From contig NZ_MPKW01000023.1 of NCBI RefSeq assembly GCF_009729415.1, positions 124,001 through 188,000 of the forward strand: a DNA stretch of 64,000 nt, in the 5' to 3' direction. The stretch comes from Mycolicibacterium sp. CBMA 234. GTDB taxonomy: Bacteria; Actinomycetota; Actinomycetes; Mycobacteriales; Mycobacteriaceae. The notes beneath the pieces are model-generated. The model was not told where the DNA came from. It did no database searches and was given only the letters and a program-made list of their open reading frames with translations. Position 1 is the stretch's first letter, and each line of letters opens with the position of its first letter. A program made the translations under genes and the position numbers. Of this stretch, positions 25,476 to 34,029 are shown one piece after another.

Positions 25476-27011
25476 TTGCTCGCGTCCGCCGGCCCACCTG
25501 CTGAGCGGGCTGGACGTCTCGCCCTCACGGGTCCGCTGGCGCGGCTGCTGTCAGCCTCGGTGGACCTCGGACCGTCATCGGCACCACACGTCGAACTAAC
25601 GGCCGCGCTGGCGAGCGCCGCCCGGCCTCACGGATTGATCGAATGGGCCAGGGCCGCAGGACTTTCGGTGCAGTGGCGCGTGGGCGACGATTGGGCCACC
25701 GTCGAGGGTCCGGCCCGTGCGATGGCCGCAGCCTTGGGTGTCGACGTCCGTGACTATCGCGGGCGGCGCGGCCAGATTTTCTATGCGGCGACCAGCCAAC
25801 CGGAAGTGCCGCAGTCACTGGCCCCGGAGCTGAGTGAATTCGGCAGGCTCCTGGGCTACACGCCATTCCGCGAGTCGCGGCCCATGATCATGCCGCGCGA
25901 TGTGCCTGCCGGTGGGCTGAGTGCGCAGGACCTTCGCCGGGCCTACAACGTCTTTCCGCTGACCGACCAGGGGTACACCGGCAAGGGCCGCACCATAGTC
26001 ATCTTCGGTTTCGACGGCTTCGAACAGTCTGACCTCGACAAGTTCGCCGATCTGAACCAGTTGCCGCGATTCACCCCCATCGTGGTGGGCGACATGCCGT
26101 CCCAGCGCACCGGTGAAACGACCATGGACCTGCAGATGGCGCACGCCATCGCGCCCGACGCCCAAACCGTCTACGTCAACGCCCGGCCGACAGTCTCGGG
26201 CGACGGCGCCTACCGGAAGATCGGCGAGATGATGGCGGCCGCCGACCGCCGGTTCCCCGGCTCCGAGTGGAGCCTGTCGATCGGTTGGGGCTGCGACAAG
26301 ATACTGACCGCCGCCGACCTGGCGCCGGTGCGCTCGGCGCTGGCTCAGGCACACCTCAGCGGCACCACCGCCTTTGACGCGAGCGGGGACCTGGCGGGGC
26401 TGGAATGTAAAGGCGGACAGGACTGGTCGGCGCCGCCGAGCATTGATGACATCGGATTGGATTCGGTCGCCTCACTGCCGGAGATGACGGCAGTCGGCGG
26501 CACGACGCTGTCCACCGATGAACGGGGCCAGTGGCTTGGCGAGCAGGCCTGGTTCGACGTGCCGTTGACCCACGGCAGCGGCGGCGGAACGTCCGCGTTG
26601 TTCGACCGGCCGGCTTGGCAACACGGTGTGCCGTCGGACCGCGGCCGCAACAAACGGCTCGTACCCGACGTCTCCGCGGTGGCGGATTTCTTCACCGGGG
26701 CTCGCATGGTCTTCGACGGTGACGTCGTATTGGCCGGTGGCACTTCGATGTCTGCGCCGATCTGGGCCGGGATGGCCGCGGTGATCGACGAGTACCTGCT
26801 GGATCACGGCGGCCGACTGCTCGGTGACTTGAATCCGCTGCTGTACCGGCTGCAGCGGGTCGGCCGACTGCCGGTGTTTCACGATGTCACCATGGGCGGC
26901 AATGCGGTGGCGATGGCTGGTCCCGGCTACGACGTCGTCACGGGTCTGGGCACGCCTGACGTCGACAAGTTGGCCCGCAGCCTGTTGGTGGCGCAGGGGA
27001 CGTCCGGATGA
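25476..27011 (+). CDS. S53 (sedolisin-like) serine-carboxyl peptidase
   Basis: At least 511 residues. An N-terminal pro-domain precedes the catalytic domain. The acid pair appears in GETTMDLQMAHAIAPDA (Glu and Asp), the nucleophile Ser in GGTSMSAPIWAGM, and the C-terminal calcium-site region in DVVTGLGTPD. The given start (TTG 25476) falls inside a signal-peptide-like stretch: in-frame codons upstream read RRIGAVLVAAGLTLLASA, but no ATG/GTG/TTG precedes them. An ATG at 25427 is out of frame. So the true start is unresolved and a frameshift at the palindrome is possible. It overlaps the next gene by 4 bp. Confidence 0.88.
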   Translation: MLASAGPPAERAGRLALTGPLARLLSASVDLGPSSAPHVELTAALASAARPHGLIEWARAAGLSVQWRVGDDWATVEGPARAMAAALGVDVRDYRGRRGQIFYAATSQPEVPQSLAPELSEFGRLLGYTPFRESRPMIMPRDVPAGGLSAQDLRRAYNVFPLTDQGYTGKGRTIVIFGFDGFEQSDLDKFADLNQLPRFTPIVVGDMPSQRTGETTMDLQMAHAIAPDAQTVYVNARPTVSGDGAYRKIGEMMAAADRRFPGSEWSLSIGWGCDKILTAADLAPVRSALAQAHLSGTTAFDASGDLAGLECKGGQDWSAPPSIDDIGLDSVASLPEMTAVGGTTLSTDERGQWLGEQAWFDVPLTHGSGGGTSALFDRPAWQHGVPSDRGRNKRLVPDVSAVADFFTGARMVFDGDVVLAGGTSMSAPIWAGMAAVIDEYLLDHGGRLLGDLNPLLYRLQRVGRLPVFHDVTMGGNAVAMAGPGYDVVTGLGTPDVDKLARSLLVAQGTSG

Positions 27012-28573
27012 GCGCGTTGCGATTGCGCAGTTATGCGGCGGCTCCGCGAGAACATGTCCTGCAGCCGTGGTTGGTGAGTTCGCTCTTCCCGCTACTTCCG
27101 GCGCGCACCCGCCGGTCCTTCCAGATCGGTCTGGCCGTGGTGGTGGCCAGTCTGGTGGTGGCGTCGGCGTTGCGGTTACCCGGTCTCTTCATCTCCACTG
27201 TGGCCGTAGGCATTCCGCTGTTGTTTGCGTTGTACATCCGTCAGCTGGACTACCGCGGCTTGGCGGCGGCTCGGCTGTTCGCCAGCGCGGGGCTGGGTAT
27301 CGGGTTCGGTGTGGCGTTCGCCCTCGGGACCGGGATGATGGTCTCACGCGCGTACGGCGTCCCACTCGAAAGTGGCGTTGCCGCAGTGCATCTGCGCACG
27401 ATCGAGGCGGGGCTATCGGCGCTGGAGGCGTTGGCGGTCATAGCGCCCATCGTGATGATCCGGGTATTCAGTCCGGGTAGTCGAAAGTCGTTGTACGGCT
27501 ATGCGATCGGCGCTAGCAGCGCCCTGGGCGTGACGGGCGCAACCACGGTCGTCCGGATGTTTGCCCAGCTGGATTCGGGTCTCATCGACCGGGACCAGCC
27601 GCTGTCGGACTTCCTGATTGAGGCCGGCATTCGTGGCCTGACCATGCCGATCACCGCGGCAGCTGCAGCTGGAATGCTCGGTGCCGCACTGTGGTTCAAG
27701 TCCGACAAGGGGCCCATCCGGTGGCAACTGCTGCTGATCGGGATCGTGCCTGTGTTGGCTCACATGTGGCTCGGCGACGAGGACTCAGCAGGCATCTCAC
27801 AGTGGGCGAAAGTGGCCTGGCACGTGGGGTTCGCCGTGCTGGGGGTGCTGCTGCTGCGGCTGGTCCTGCACCTGGCGTTACTGAACGAAGATGCTGGCGA
27901 CGAGCCGGAATCAACAGCGCGCACCCTGACTGCGCGGCGGTTGGTGGCGACCTGGGTCGCCGTGATCGCGGTGCTTGCCGTCGGGCTGGTCGGAGTCAGT
28001 GCTGCGACAACCGAACCGGTGGCTCGGTACGAGTGCCCGCCGAATTGTGGTCACCCGCTGATGGGTAAGCCGGTGGCGATCAACCCGACGTTCACCGCTG
28101 CCGACGGTGCCTTCACCGTCTCCTATCCGGCACCCGGTTCTGCCTACAAGGTGAGCACCGACGACACCGGGGTGACGGCTCAATTCACCGGCGGTGGAGG
28201 TGGGGTGATGCGGCTGTGGGGCGAACCGGCGCTGGGGCGCGATGCCACGGCCATCACGAAGGCATTGCTCATGGATGCCTACCCCGACTCCCGGGTGGCC
28301 TACGAGCTGCCCAACGCGATGGTGGGCTATCACCCCGGTTACGGCGTCGCCGCCGACGACTGGCCGGACGGACAGAATGTTGTGGCCTCCCGGACCCGCA
28401 TTCTGATCATCGTGGCAGTGAAAGATGACTTGGCGCTCGTCGCCGCGGCGGCCGGTCCGTTCCACGAATTCGGTGCCCATTCCGGTCCGCCGACAGGCGT
28501 CAGTCTGGAGTTGGCCGCGGATATGGGTAAGTACGTCAACAGCTTTCGATGGCGAGGAGACCCGCCGCGCTGA
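27008..28573 (+). CDS. Multi-pass membrane protein with extracytoplasmic C-terminal domain
   Basis: A 521-residue protein. Residues 35 to about 285 hold about seven hydrophobic helices, another helix lies at about 311-331 (ATWVAVIAVLAVGLVGVSA), and the remaining 190 residues form an outside domain starting ARYECPPNCGHPL, with two cysteines close together. It is translationally coupled to the peptidase (ATGA overlap), suggesting a joint function such as anchoring, substrate delivery or regulated proteolysis at the envelope. I do not recognise the family. Confidence 0.82.
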   Translation: MSALRLRSYAAAPREHVLQPWLVSSLFPLLPARTRRSFQIGLAVVVASLVVASALRLPGLFISTVAVGIPLLFALYIRQLDYRGLAAARLFASAGLGIGFGVAFALGTGMMVSRAYGVPLESGVAAVHLRTIEAGLSALEALAVIAPIVMIRVFSPGSRKSLYGYAIGASSALGVTGATTVVRMFAQLDSGLIDRDQPLSDFLIEAGIRGLTMPITAAAAAGMLGAALWFKSDKGPIRWQLLLIGIVPVLAHMWLGDEDSAGISQWAKVAWHVGFAVLGVLLLRLVLHLALLNEDAGDEPESTARTLTARRLVATWVAVIAVLAVGLVGVSAATTEPVARYECPPNCGHPLMGKPVAINPTFTAADGAFTVSYPAPGSAYKVSTDDTGVTAQFTGGGGGVMRLWGEPALGRDATAITKALLMDAYPDSRVAYELPNAMVGYHPGYGVAADDWPDGQNVVASRTRILIIVAVKDDLALVAAAAGPFHEFGAHSGPPTGVSLELAADMGKYVNSFRWRGDPPR

Positions 28574-28608
28574 CCGCGGCGAGGGTCAACTGCGCGACGG
28601 TGTCGGAA

Positions 28609-29142
28609 TTAGTGGTGGTCGATATCGCGGTTGGCGAGGTCGATTTCGGCAGCGCGCGCATCTTCGGGGCTGGTGAAGGCGGTGTTGGCGATGAGCTCGC
28701 GTGCTTCGTCGAAGTCCAGGCCCTGCTCGACGAGTGATTGCACGGCCATGACGTGGATGACGGCCGTCGCTTTCTTCGCGGCAACGTCGGCGACAGCGCG
28801 GATCTCTTGTGCGAGTTGATGTTCGGATAGTCCGGTTGCGGTGGGCGCGAGACTGACCTGCGCGACCGAACCGTTCAGGTGCGCGGCAACGGTGACGGTT
28901 CCAGAAGTGTTGGCTGCGAATGCGACGGGAATCTCAGGGTCGTCCGCTTCCTCTGGCTCGCTGACGACGAGCTCATAGTCGCTGTCGGAAGTATCTGCAA
29001 CATAAGCGAATTCGTCCGCGGTCTCGTGAATGGCGTCCGTGCCGAAGGCGGAATGCTCAGTGATGACATCCAATTCCGAATGCTCGCTGTGCGGTGAATG
29101 CTCTTCGGGATCGTCATCCCAGTCGCCGCCATCGTGCGTCAT
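28609..29142 (-). CDS. EspD/EspH-like ESX-associated protein
   Basis: A 177-residue acidic protein. The first 75 residues are rich in Asp, Glu, His and Ser; the rest resembles EspD of M. tuberculosis in order and length (VTVAAHLNGSVAQVSL, then LSEHQLAQEIRAVADVAAKKA, then SPEDARAAEIDLANR). EspD is needed for EspA/EspC stability and secretion in the ESX-1 system. ATG 29142 overlaps the stop of the EspC-like gene by 4 bp. It is the third gene of an espA-espC-espD-like set. Similarity is judged by eye. Confidence 0.72.
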   Translation of the reverse strand: MTHDGGDWDDDPEEHSPHSEHSELDVITEHSAFGTDAIHETADEFAYVADTSDSDYELVVSEPEEADDPEIPVAFAANTSGTVTVAAHLNGSVAQVSLAPTATGLSEHQLAQEIRAVADVAAKKATAVIHVMAVQSLVEQGLDFDEARELIANTAFTSPEDARAAEIDLANRDIDHH

Positions 29143-29453
29143 CGGTGCATCTCGCCGTCCAGTTCGTCGCCCCGCTGGGCGTCGGTGCCGGTGTATTGGG
29201 ACGCGGCCGAATCCAGCTTCTCGGCAAGGCTGTTCGAGAATCCGCTCAGTGCTTCGGCAGCGGCAGTGCGCGCGTCTTGGGCTTTGTAGAGTGCTGAAAT
29301 CGTGGCCATGCAAACGACGCCATGCGTCCTACCGACGGTGAAAGTGGCTCCGTCGGTAGCGCTGTGGGCCTTGTTGATGCTTGAAGCCACGTCGCGGTGG
29401 CTTTTCCCTAGGTCGTTGAGGTCTGAGGGGGTTACCTTGAGCGAGTCCGTCAT
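29139..29453 (-). CDS. EspC/EspF-like ESX secretion substrate
   Basis: A 104-residue protein of EspC/EspF length and layout (DUF2580-type): an N-terminal LKVTPSDLNDLGKSHRDVA, a central stretch around THGVVCMATISAL, and a long C-terminal helix ending SAASQYTGTD. The YTGTD matches the type VII secretion signal YxxxD, which lies at a similar place in EspC. ATG 29453 is two bases after the EspA-like stop. Expected to be exported by an ESX system together with its neighbours; no ESX core genes are in the window. Confidence 0.75.
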   Translation of the reverse strand: MTDSLKVTPSDLNDLGKSHRDVASSINKAHSATDGATFTVGRTHGVVCMATISALYKAQDARTAAAEALSGFSNSLAEKLDSAASQYTGTDAQRGDELDGEMHR

Positions 29454-29455
29454 AC

Positions 29456-30187
29456 CTATGCCTTCGATGCCGAGGCGAGTTCGGAATAGCGCATGCAGGC
29501 CTTGTCGATTTCTGCCGAGTTGCGACCAGAATTAGCCATGAGGACAGCCATGCTCTCTGCTGCGGTGGCTAGAGAAGGGACGGTGACGCCGATTTGGAAC
29601 ACCTGCGAAGCCGCGGTCCCAACGGCCGGGGCGACGTTCATCGCTATGGCTATCGGGATGCACAACCCGAGAAAAATTGCCATATGATCCAACGTCTCAC
29701 GGGTGCGCACAACCTGCCCGGCTTCGTCTGCGAGCGCCTTCTGCACGGCTTGGTCGGCCTCAGCGATAGCCGCTACCCGCTGCTGATGCTCTTCATTCCG
29801 GCTGCCGTAAGTGTCCGATGCGCCGCCCGCCCAACTGGCCGGCGGTTTGGTTCCGTCTAACGCCTCGGCTGCCTTCTTGAATCCGTCAGCGCCAGAATTG
29901 AATTGCCATCCGTCGTTGGGTTTGCCGAACCCGCAGGTGTTGGTCATGCCCATCAGCGCGAGCAGGCCGGCATTGATGACCGGCGTCGCTATGGACGCAG
30001 CGAACTTTGCAGCTGCTGCGCCTTCCGTCGCTCCAGCCGCGAGCGATCCCATCGTCTGCAGCCCGGAGACAAAGTCGGAACCCAAACCGGCGACCGCCCA
30101 ACCGGGATGGTCTTTCATCGCAGGCACATGTGTCTCAGCTATGCCGTCAAGCCAATTCAAACCCGAGTACACATCAACTAGGCCCAC
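29456..30187 (-). CDS. EspA/EspE-like ESX-associated protein
   Basis: A 243-residue protein. The diagnostic part is ASWAGGASDTYGSRNEEHQQ followed by AEADQAVQKALADEAGQVVRTRETLD, which parallels the W-x-G and YxxKN-type helical hairpin of EspA (GWLGSAADKY then a long helix with QANAVQTTRDIL). A hydrophobic helix follows (MAIFLGLCIPIAIAMNVAPA). It is shorter than EspA (about 390 residues) because the C-terminal low-complexity part is missing. GTG 30187 is preceded by AAAGGGGG. It is the first of three coupled esp-like genes. Confidence 0.7.
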   Translation of the reverse strand: MGLVDVYSGLNWLDGIAETHVPAMKDHPGWAVAGLGSDFVSGLQTMGSLAAGATEGAAAAKFAASIATPVINAGLLALMGMTNTCGFGKPNDGWQFNSGADGFKKAAEALDGTKPPASWAGGASDTYGSRNEEHQQRVAAIAEADQAVQKALADEAGQVVRTRETLDHMAIFLGLCIPIAIAMNVAPAVGTAASQVFQIGVTVPSLATAAESMAVLMANSGRNSAEIDKACMRYSELASASKA

Positions 30188-30263
30188 GCAGTCGCCCCCT
30201 TTGGTACACGTTCCAACCCCGATATGAGTTTAGTGGCCGGTTCGTTTGGCACCGACACAAATT

Positions 30264-31040
30264 TCAGTGCTGCGACTGGGCGACCCCGTCTTCTCTCTGC
30301 ATGGCTTGCAGCCGATTCAATGCTCGGTCGTCGGTCAGCTCGCCCCGATATTCGGGGTGCTGCCAGTAGAACTGGACGAATGCGAGGACCACCCGTCCGT
30401 AGAGCCCGAATACCACAGCGTTCTTGAACGCCTTGGGCTTGTCGTCGCGCATCTCCATGGTGATCGGGCACGGGGCCTGTACTCCTGCGGGCGCATTGTT
30501 GCTGATGTCGGTAACGTCGGCCCAGGTGCCACTCGTCGTTGTGAACCCCTCGGCGAAAGTGAATCCGTCGGGCGTAAGGCGGATGCTACAGAGCCCGGGA
30601 CGCCGCAGCGCGATGACGATGCCGACGACAAATAGCCCGCCCATAACCCACCCGAGGGTCAATCCCCAGATCCGGCCAAACGTATTGGGAATGAGTATGG
30701 CGAGCTTGTTGAGCGCGGCAAACACGCCACCGACCGCGAATCCGATGCCGATCGCGCCGAAGCCCACCAGCGATGGGAATTCAACACGCTTGTCCATTCG
30801 GACCGTGGTACCCGTCGAATCGCTTGTGCCCCAGGCGATCGCAGTCGGCATGTTCTTCCACGCCCGCATGATGAAACCACTGAAGACAGCGACGCACAAA
30901 GCGACGGCAGCTGTCGCGTACTCGCCGTGCGTGATCAGACCGGCTGCCAGGACTACGCAGACGAGAGCGAACAACCCGAGAAAGCGCACAGAGAAGCCCT
31001 GGATCAGCCCGAGCTGCGAGGCGTTGTTCGAGGCGTCTAT
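30264..31040 (-). CDS. Membrane protein with PH-like domain, paralogue B; apparent AUA start
   Basis: About 258 residues if it begins at the ATA codon at 31040, or 241 if at GTG 30989. Two to four membrane helices precede a soluble part with RLTPDGFTFAEGFTTTSGTW, which looks like a small PH-type domain, and FVQFYWQHPEYRGEL near the end. Alignment with paralogue A upstream places its ATG exactly at ATA 31040, and a TAAAGGAG (stop of A plus ribosome-binding site) lies 7 nt before it. It precedes the esp-like trio by 76 bp on the same strand. Function unknown; association with the Esp-like proteins is inferred from position. Confidence 0.72.
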   Translation of the reverse strand: MDASNNASQLGLIQGFSVRFLGLFALVCVVLAAGLITHGEYATAAVALCVAVFSGFIMRAWKNMPTAIAWGTSDSTGTTVRMDKRVEFPSLVGFGAIGIGFAVGGVFAALNKLAILIPNTFGRIWGLTLGWVMGGLFVVGIVIALRRPGLCSIRLTPDGFTFAEGFTTTSGTWADVTDISNNAPAGVQAPCPITMEMRDDKPKAFKNAVVFGLYGRVVLAFVQFYWQHPEYRGELTDDRALNRLQAMQREDGVAQSQH

Positions 31041-31052
31041 CGGTCGACTCCT

Positions 31053-31835
31053 TTATCGAGGCGGATTGGCCGCATGATCGGCCTCTTGCACGGTGCGTAA
31101 CCGTTGCAGCGCAATGCCGTTGGTCAGCTCCGCCCGGGATTCGGGGTGCTGCCAGTAGAACTGGACAAACGCGAGGAGTACTCGACCTTCGGGACCGAAT
31201 GTCAAAGCGTTCTTGAGCACTTTGGGTTCACTACTGCGCATCGAGACGGTGACGGGACAGATGGTGTTGGCGCCTGGTGGCGCGTCGTTGGTGATGTCAG
31301 TGACTTCGGCCCAGGTGCCTTTCCTGGCTGTGAACCCCTCGGCGAAAGCGAATCCGTCAGGTGTCAGGCGGACGCTGCCGAGCCCGGGGCGTCGCAACGT
31401 GATGACCAGTGGGGTCAGCAAGAACGATCCGAAAGCGCCGATCAGGGACCCCACGTAAATGCGTGCGAGGTCATTCGGAAAGGGCAGATGCATTCCTACT
31501 TTGTCACAGGCGATCAAAGCGCCGGCGCCGCCGATTCCAATGGCGCCAGCAGTGAGGCTGACGCATGTCAGTGATTCGATTCGCCGGTCGATCCTGATAG
31601 TGGTACCTGTCGAATCGCTTGTGCCCCATGCGACAGCGGTTGGCATCATCGCCCACGACCGCATTGTGGTACCCCACAATGCGGCTATGCACAGTGCGGT
31701 GATGCCGCTCAGGAACATGCCGAGAGCGATCAGGACCACGGCCGCGATCAGGAAGACGACGGTTAGGAACCCGAGTAGGCTCACGGCCCCATTTCTGAAG
31801 AACCTTACTTCCCGTGCGTTGTCCTCAGCGTCCAT
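31053..31835 (-). CDS. Membrane protein with PH-like domain, paralogue A
   Basis: A 260-residue paralogue of the next gene downstream. It shares TAVAWGTSDSTGTTIRIDRR, RRPGLGSVRLTPDGFAFAEG (20 residues), KGTWAEVTDITN and FVQFYWQHPESRAEL. Two hydrophobic helices at about residues 18-55 and two more near 85-130 are visible. ATG 31835 lies within the end of the Cdc48-like gene (11-bp overlap), indicating coupling to the conserved operon. I do not recognise the family. Confidence 0.78.
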   Translation of the reverse strand: MDAEDNAREVRFFRNGAVSLLGFLTVVFLIAAVVLIALGMFLSGITALCIAALWGTTMRSWAMMPTAVAWGTSDSTGTTIRIDRRIESLTCVSLTAGAIGIGGAGALIACDKVGMHLPFPNDLARIYVGSLIGAFGSFLLTPLVITLRRPGLGSVRLTPDGFAFAEGFTARKGTWAEVTDITNDAPPGANTICPVTVSMRSSEPKVLKNALTFGPEGRVLLAFVQFYWQHPESRAELTNGIALQRLRTVQEADHAANPPR

Positions 31836-34029
31836 CGGCGAATTCCCGAAGTGCTTGCACCTGAGCAGGATCCAGTGACGGCCGCACCGTCTCGCGGGCG
31901 ACCGCAACGTCCGCCGCGGTGACGTCGGCGGCGTCGATGGACCGACGCATGGCGGTCAGTGCCGCTTCGCGCAGCAGGGCGACGCAGTCGGCGGCGCTGT
32001 AGCCGTCCAGTTCGTCCGCCAATTCACCGAGGTCGACGTCGGCAGCCAACGGAATGGATTTGCCTGCGGTGCGCAGGATTTCGCGACGCGCATCGGCGTC
32101 GGGCGGCTCGACGAACACCAGCTTCTCCAGCCGGCCGGGTCGCAGCAGCGCGGGGTCGATCAGATCCGGTCGGTTGGTGGCACCCACCACCACGACGTCG
32201 CGCAGGGGATTGATGCCGTCGAGTTCGGTGAGCAGCGCCGCCACCACGCGATCGGTGACGCCGGAATCGAAGCTCTGCCCGCGCCGCGGCGCGAGCGCGT
32301 CCATCTCATCGAGGAACACCAATGACGGCGCGGAATCGCGTGCACGCTGGAACAATTCGCGTACCGCGCGCTCGGACGAACCGACCCACTTGTCCATCAG
32401 CTCGGCGCCCTTGACCGCGTGCACCGACAACCGGCCGGAGCTGGCCAGTGCCCGCACCAGGAACGTCTTGCCGCAGCCGGGTGGCCCGTAGAGCAGCACG
32501 CCGCGTGGTGGCTCCACGCCCAACCGCTGGAAGGTGTCGGGGTGCTGCAGTGGCCACAGCACGGCCTCGGTCAGCGCCTGCTTGGTGGCGACCATGTCGC
32601 CGACGTCGTCGAGCGTCACCGACCCGACCGCGACTTCCTCTGTCGCCGAACGGGACAGCGGTCGGATGACCGACAGCGCGCCGGTCAGATCGTCCTGAGT
32701 CAACGCGGGTGCGGCGCTTTGTGCGCTGGCTCGGGCCGCCGCCCGCAGCGCGGCCTCGCGCACCACGGCGGCAAGATCCGCAACGACGAATCCAGGTGTG
32801 CGCTCGGCGATTTCGTCGAGATTCAGATCGGTTGCCGGCACTGACCGCAACAGCACTTCGAGCAGGCCCTTGCGGGTGGCAGCGTCGGGCAGGGTCAGCC
32901 CCAGCTCGCGGTCGCAGAGGTCGGGCGCACGCAGCCGCGTATCGACACTGTCCGGCCGTGAAGTCGTCGCGATGAATGCCACACCCCGGCTGGCGACGGC
33001 CTTGCGCAGCTCGGTCAGGATCAACGTGGCGACTGGCTCGGCGACCGCGGGTAGCAGCGCGTCGATGTCGGTGATCAGCAGTACACCGCCGCCGTCACGG
33101 ACCGAGGTCACGGCAGCGCTGACCCCGGCCAGCCGATCCTCGGCGCGCAATGCTCCGACTTCCGGGCCGTCGAGCTCGACGAGGCGCCGGGCGGCACATA
33201 CGGCGCGCACCATCGTCGCCTTGCCGGCACCTGCCGGGCCGGAGACCAACACGCCCAGATTGGCTGTGGCACCGAGAGTTTCGAGCAACTGAGGCTGATC
33301 GAGGGCGAGCTTGAGCCATTCGCTCAGCCGCGTCACCTGGGCGTGCATGCCCTTCAGGTCGTCAACCGAAACGCTTTGGGCAGCAGTAGTTTCCGCTGGA
33401 GAAACCACTGGTTGTGCGGCAACGATCGGCGTCACTCCGTCGCCCCAACTCACCACCGAATTGGGCTGCACGCTGACCGGGCCGGCCGGGTCGACGCTGG
33501 TCACTGTCAGCAGTTCTGAGGTCCAGGTGATGCCGACCTGGGTCGCCAGCGCCGAGGTGGCCGTTGATGTCGAGGTGCCCGGGCCCAGGTCGCGCGGCAA
33601 CAGCGACACCGTGTCACCGACCGTCATCACCTTGCCCAGCAAGGCCATTCGCAATGTCGCGGGCGATATCGAGCCGCTGGCCAGCCGCGAACCGCTCACC
33701 GTTACCGAGCGGGCGCCGTACACCGTCGCCGCGGACACCAGAACCGGGGCGTCGGCCCGCACCCCGGCGTTGGACAACGTCACGTCATCAAGCAGCGCGG
33801 TGCCCGGGGGAGTCCCGGTGGCAGCGACACCGACCACCGCGCACGTGGTGCGGGTACCGGTCAGCGATACCGCGTCCCATTCGCGAATGCCGAGGGCGGC
33901 AATGGCTTCCGGGTGCAGCATCACCACGCCGCGACGGGCGTCGAGTGCCGAGGTGTTCAGTCGGGCGGTCAGGCGCAGCTGACCTGGTGGTGGCTCTGCC
34001 GACCCCCCGTCGTGCAGACCCTGCGTCAT
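31825..34029 (-). CDS. Cdc48/p97-like double AAA+ ATPase
   Basis: A 734-residue ATPase: an N-terminal double-psi-barrel Cdc48-type domain (about residues 15-190), D1 (about 225-440) and D2 (about 465-700). D2 has an intact Walker A GPPGCGKTF, Walker B LVFLDEMDAL, sensor GATNRPDLIDPALLRPGRLEK (core GATNRPD) and arginine-finger region. D1 has GPAGAGKAT (Ala where Ser/Thr follows the Lys) and TDIDAL instead of DE, so it is probably inactive. Matches Rv0435c in place and length. Likely an unfoldase or remodeller. Starts 4 bp inside pssA. Confidence 0.94.
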   Translation of the reverse strand: MTQGLHDGGSAEPPPGQLRLTARLNTSALDARRGVVMLHPEAIAALGIREWDAVSLTGTRTTCAVVGVAATGTPPGTALLDDVTLSNAGVRADAPVLVSAATVYGARSVTVSGSRLASGSISPATLRMALLGKVMTVGDTVSLLPRDLGPGTSTSTATSALATQVGITWTSELLTVTSVDPAGPVSVQPNSVVSWGDGVTPIVAAQPVVSPAETTAAQSVSVDDLKGMHAQVTRLSEWLKLALDQPQLLETLGATANLGVLVSGPAGAGKATMVRAVCAARRLVELDGPEVGALRAEDRLAGVSAAVTSVRDGGGVLLITDIDALLPAVAEPVATLILTELRKAVASRGVAFIATTSRPDSVDTRLRAPDLCDRELGLTLPDAATRKGLLEVLLRSVPATDLNLDEIAERTPGFVVADLAAVVREAALRAAARASAQSAAPALTQDDLTGALSVIRPLSRSATEEVAVGSVTLDDVGDMVATKQALTEAVLWPLQHPDTFQRLGVEPPRGVLLYGPPGCGKTFLVRALASSGRLSVHAVKGAELMDKWVGSSERAVRELFQRARDSAPSLVFLDEMDALAPRRGQSFDSGVTDRVVAALLTELDGINPLRDVVVVGATNRPDLIDPALLRPGRLEKLVFVEPPDADARREILRTAGKSIPLAADVDLGELADELDGYSAADCVALLREAALTAMRRSIDAADVTAADVAVARETVRPSLDPAQVQALREFADGR

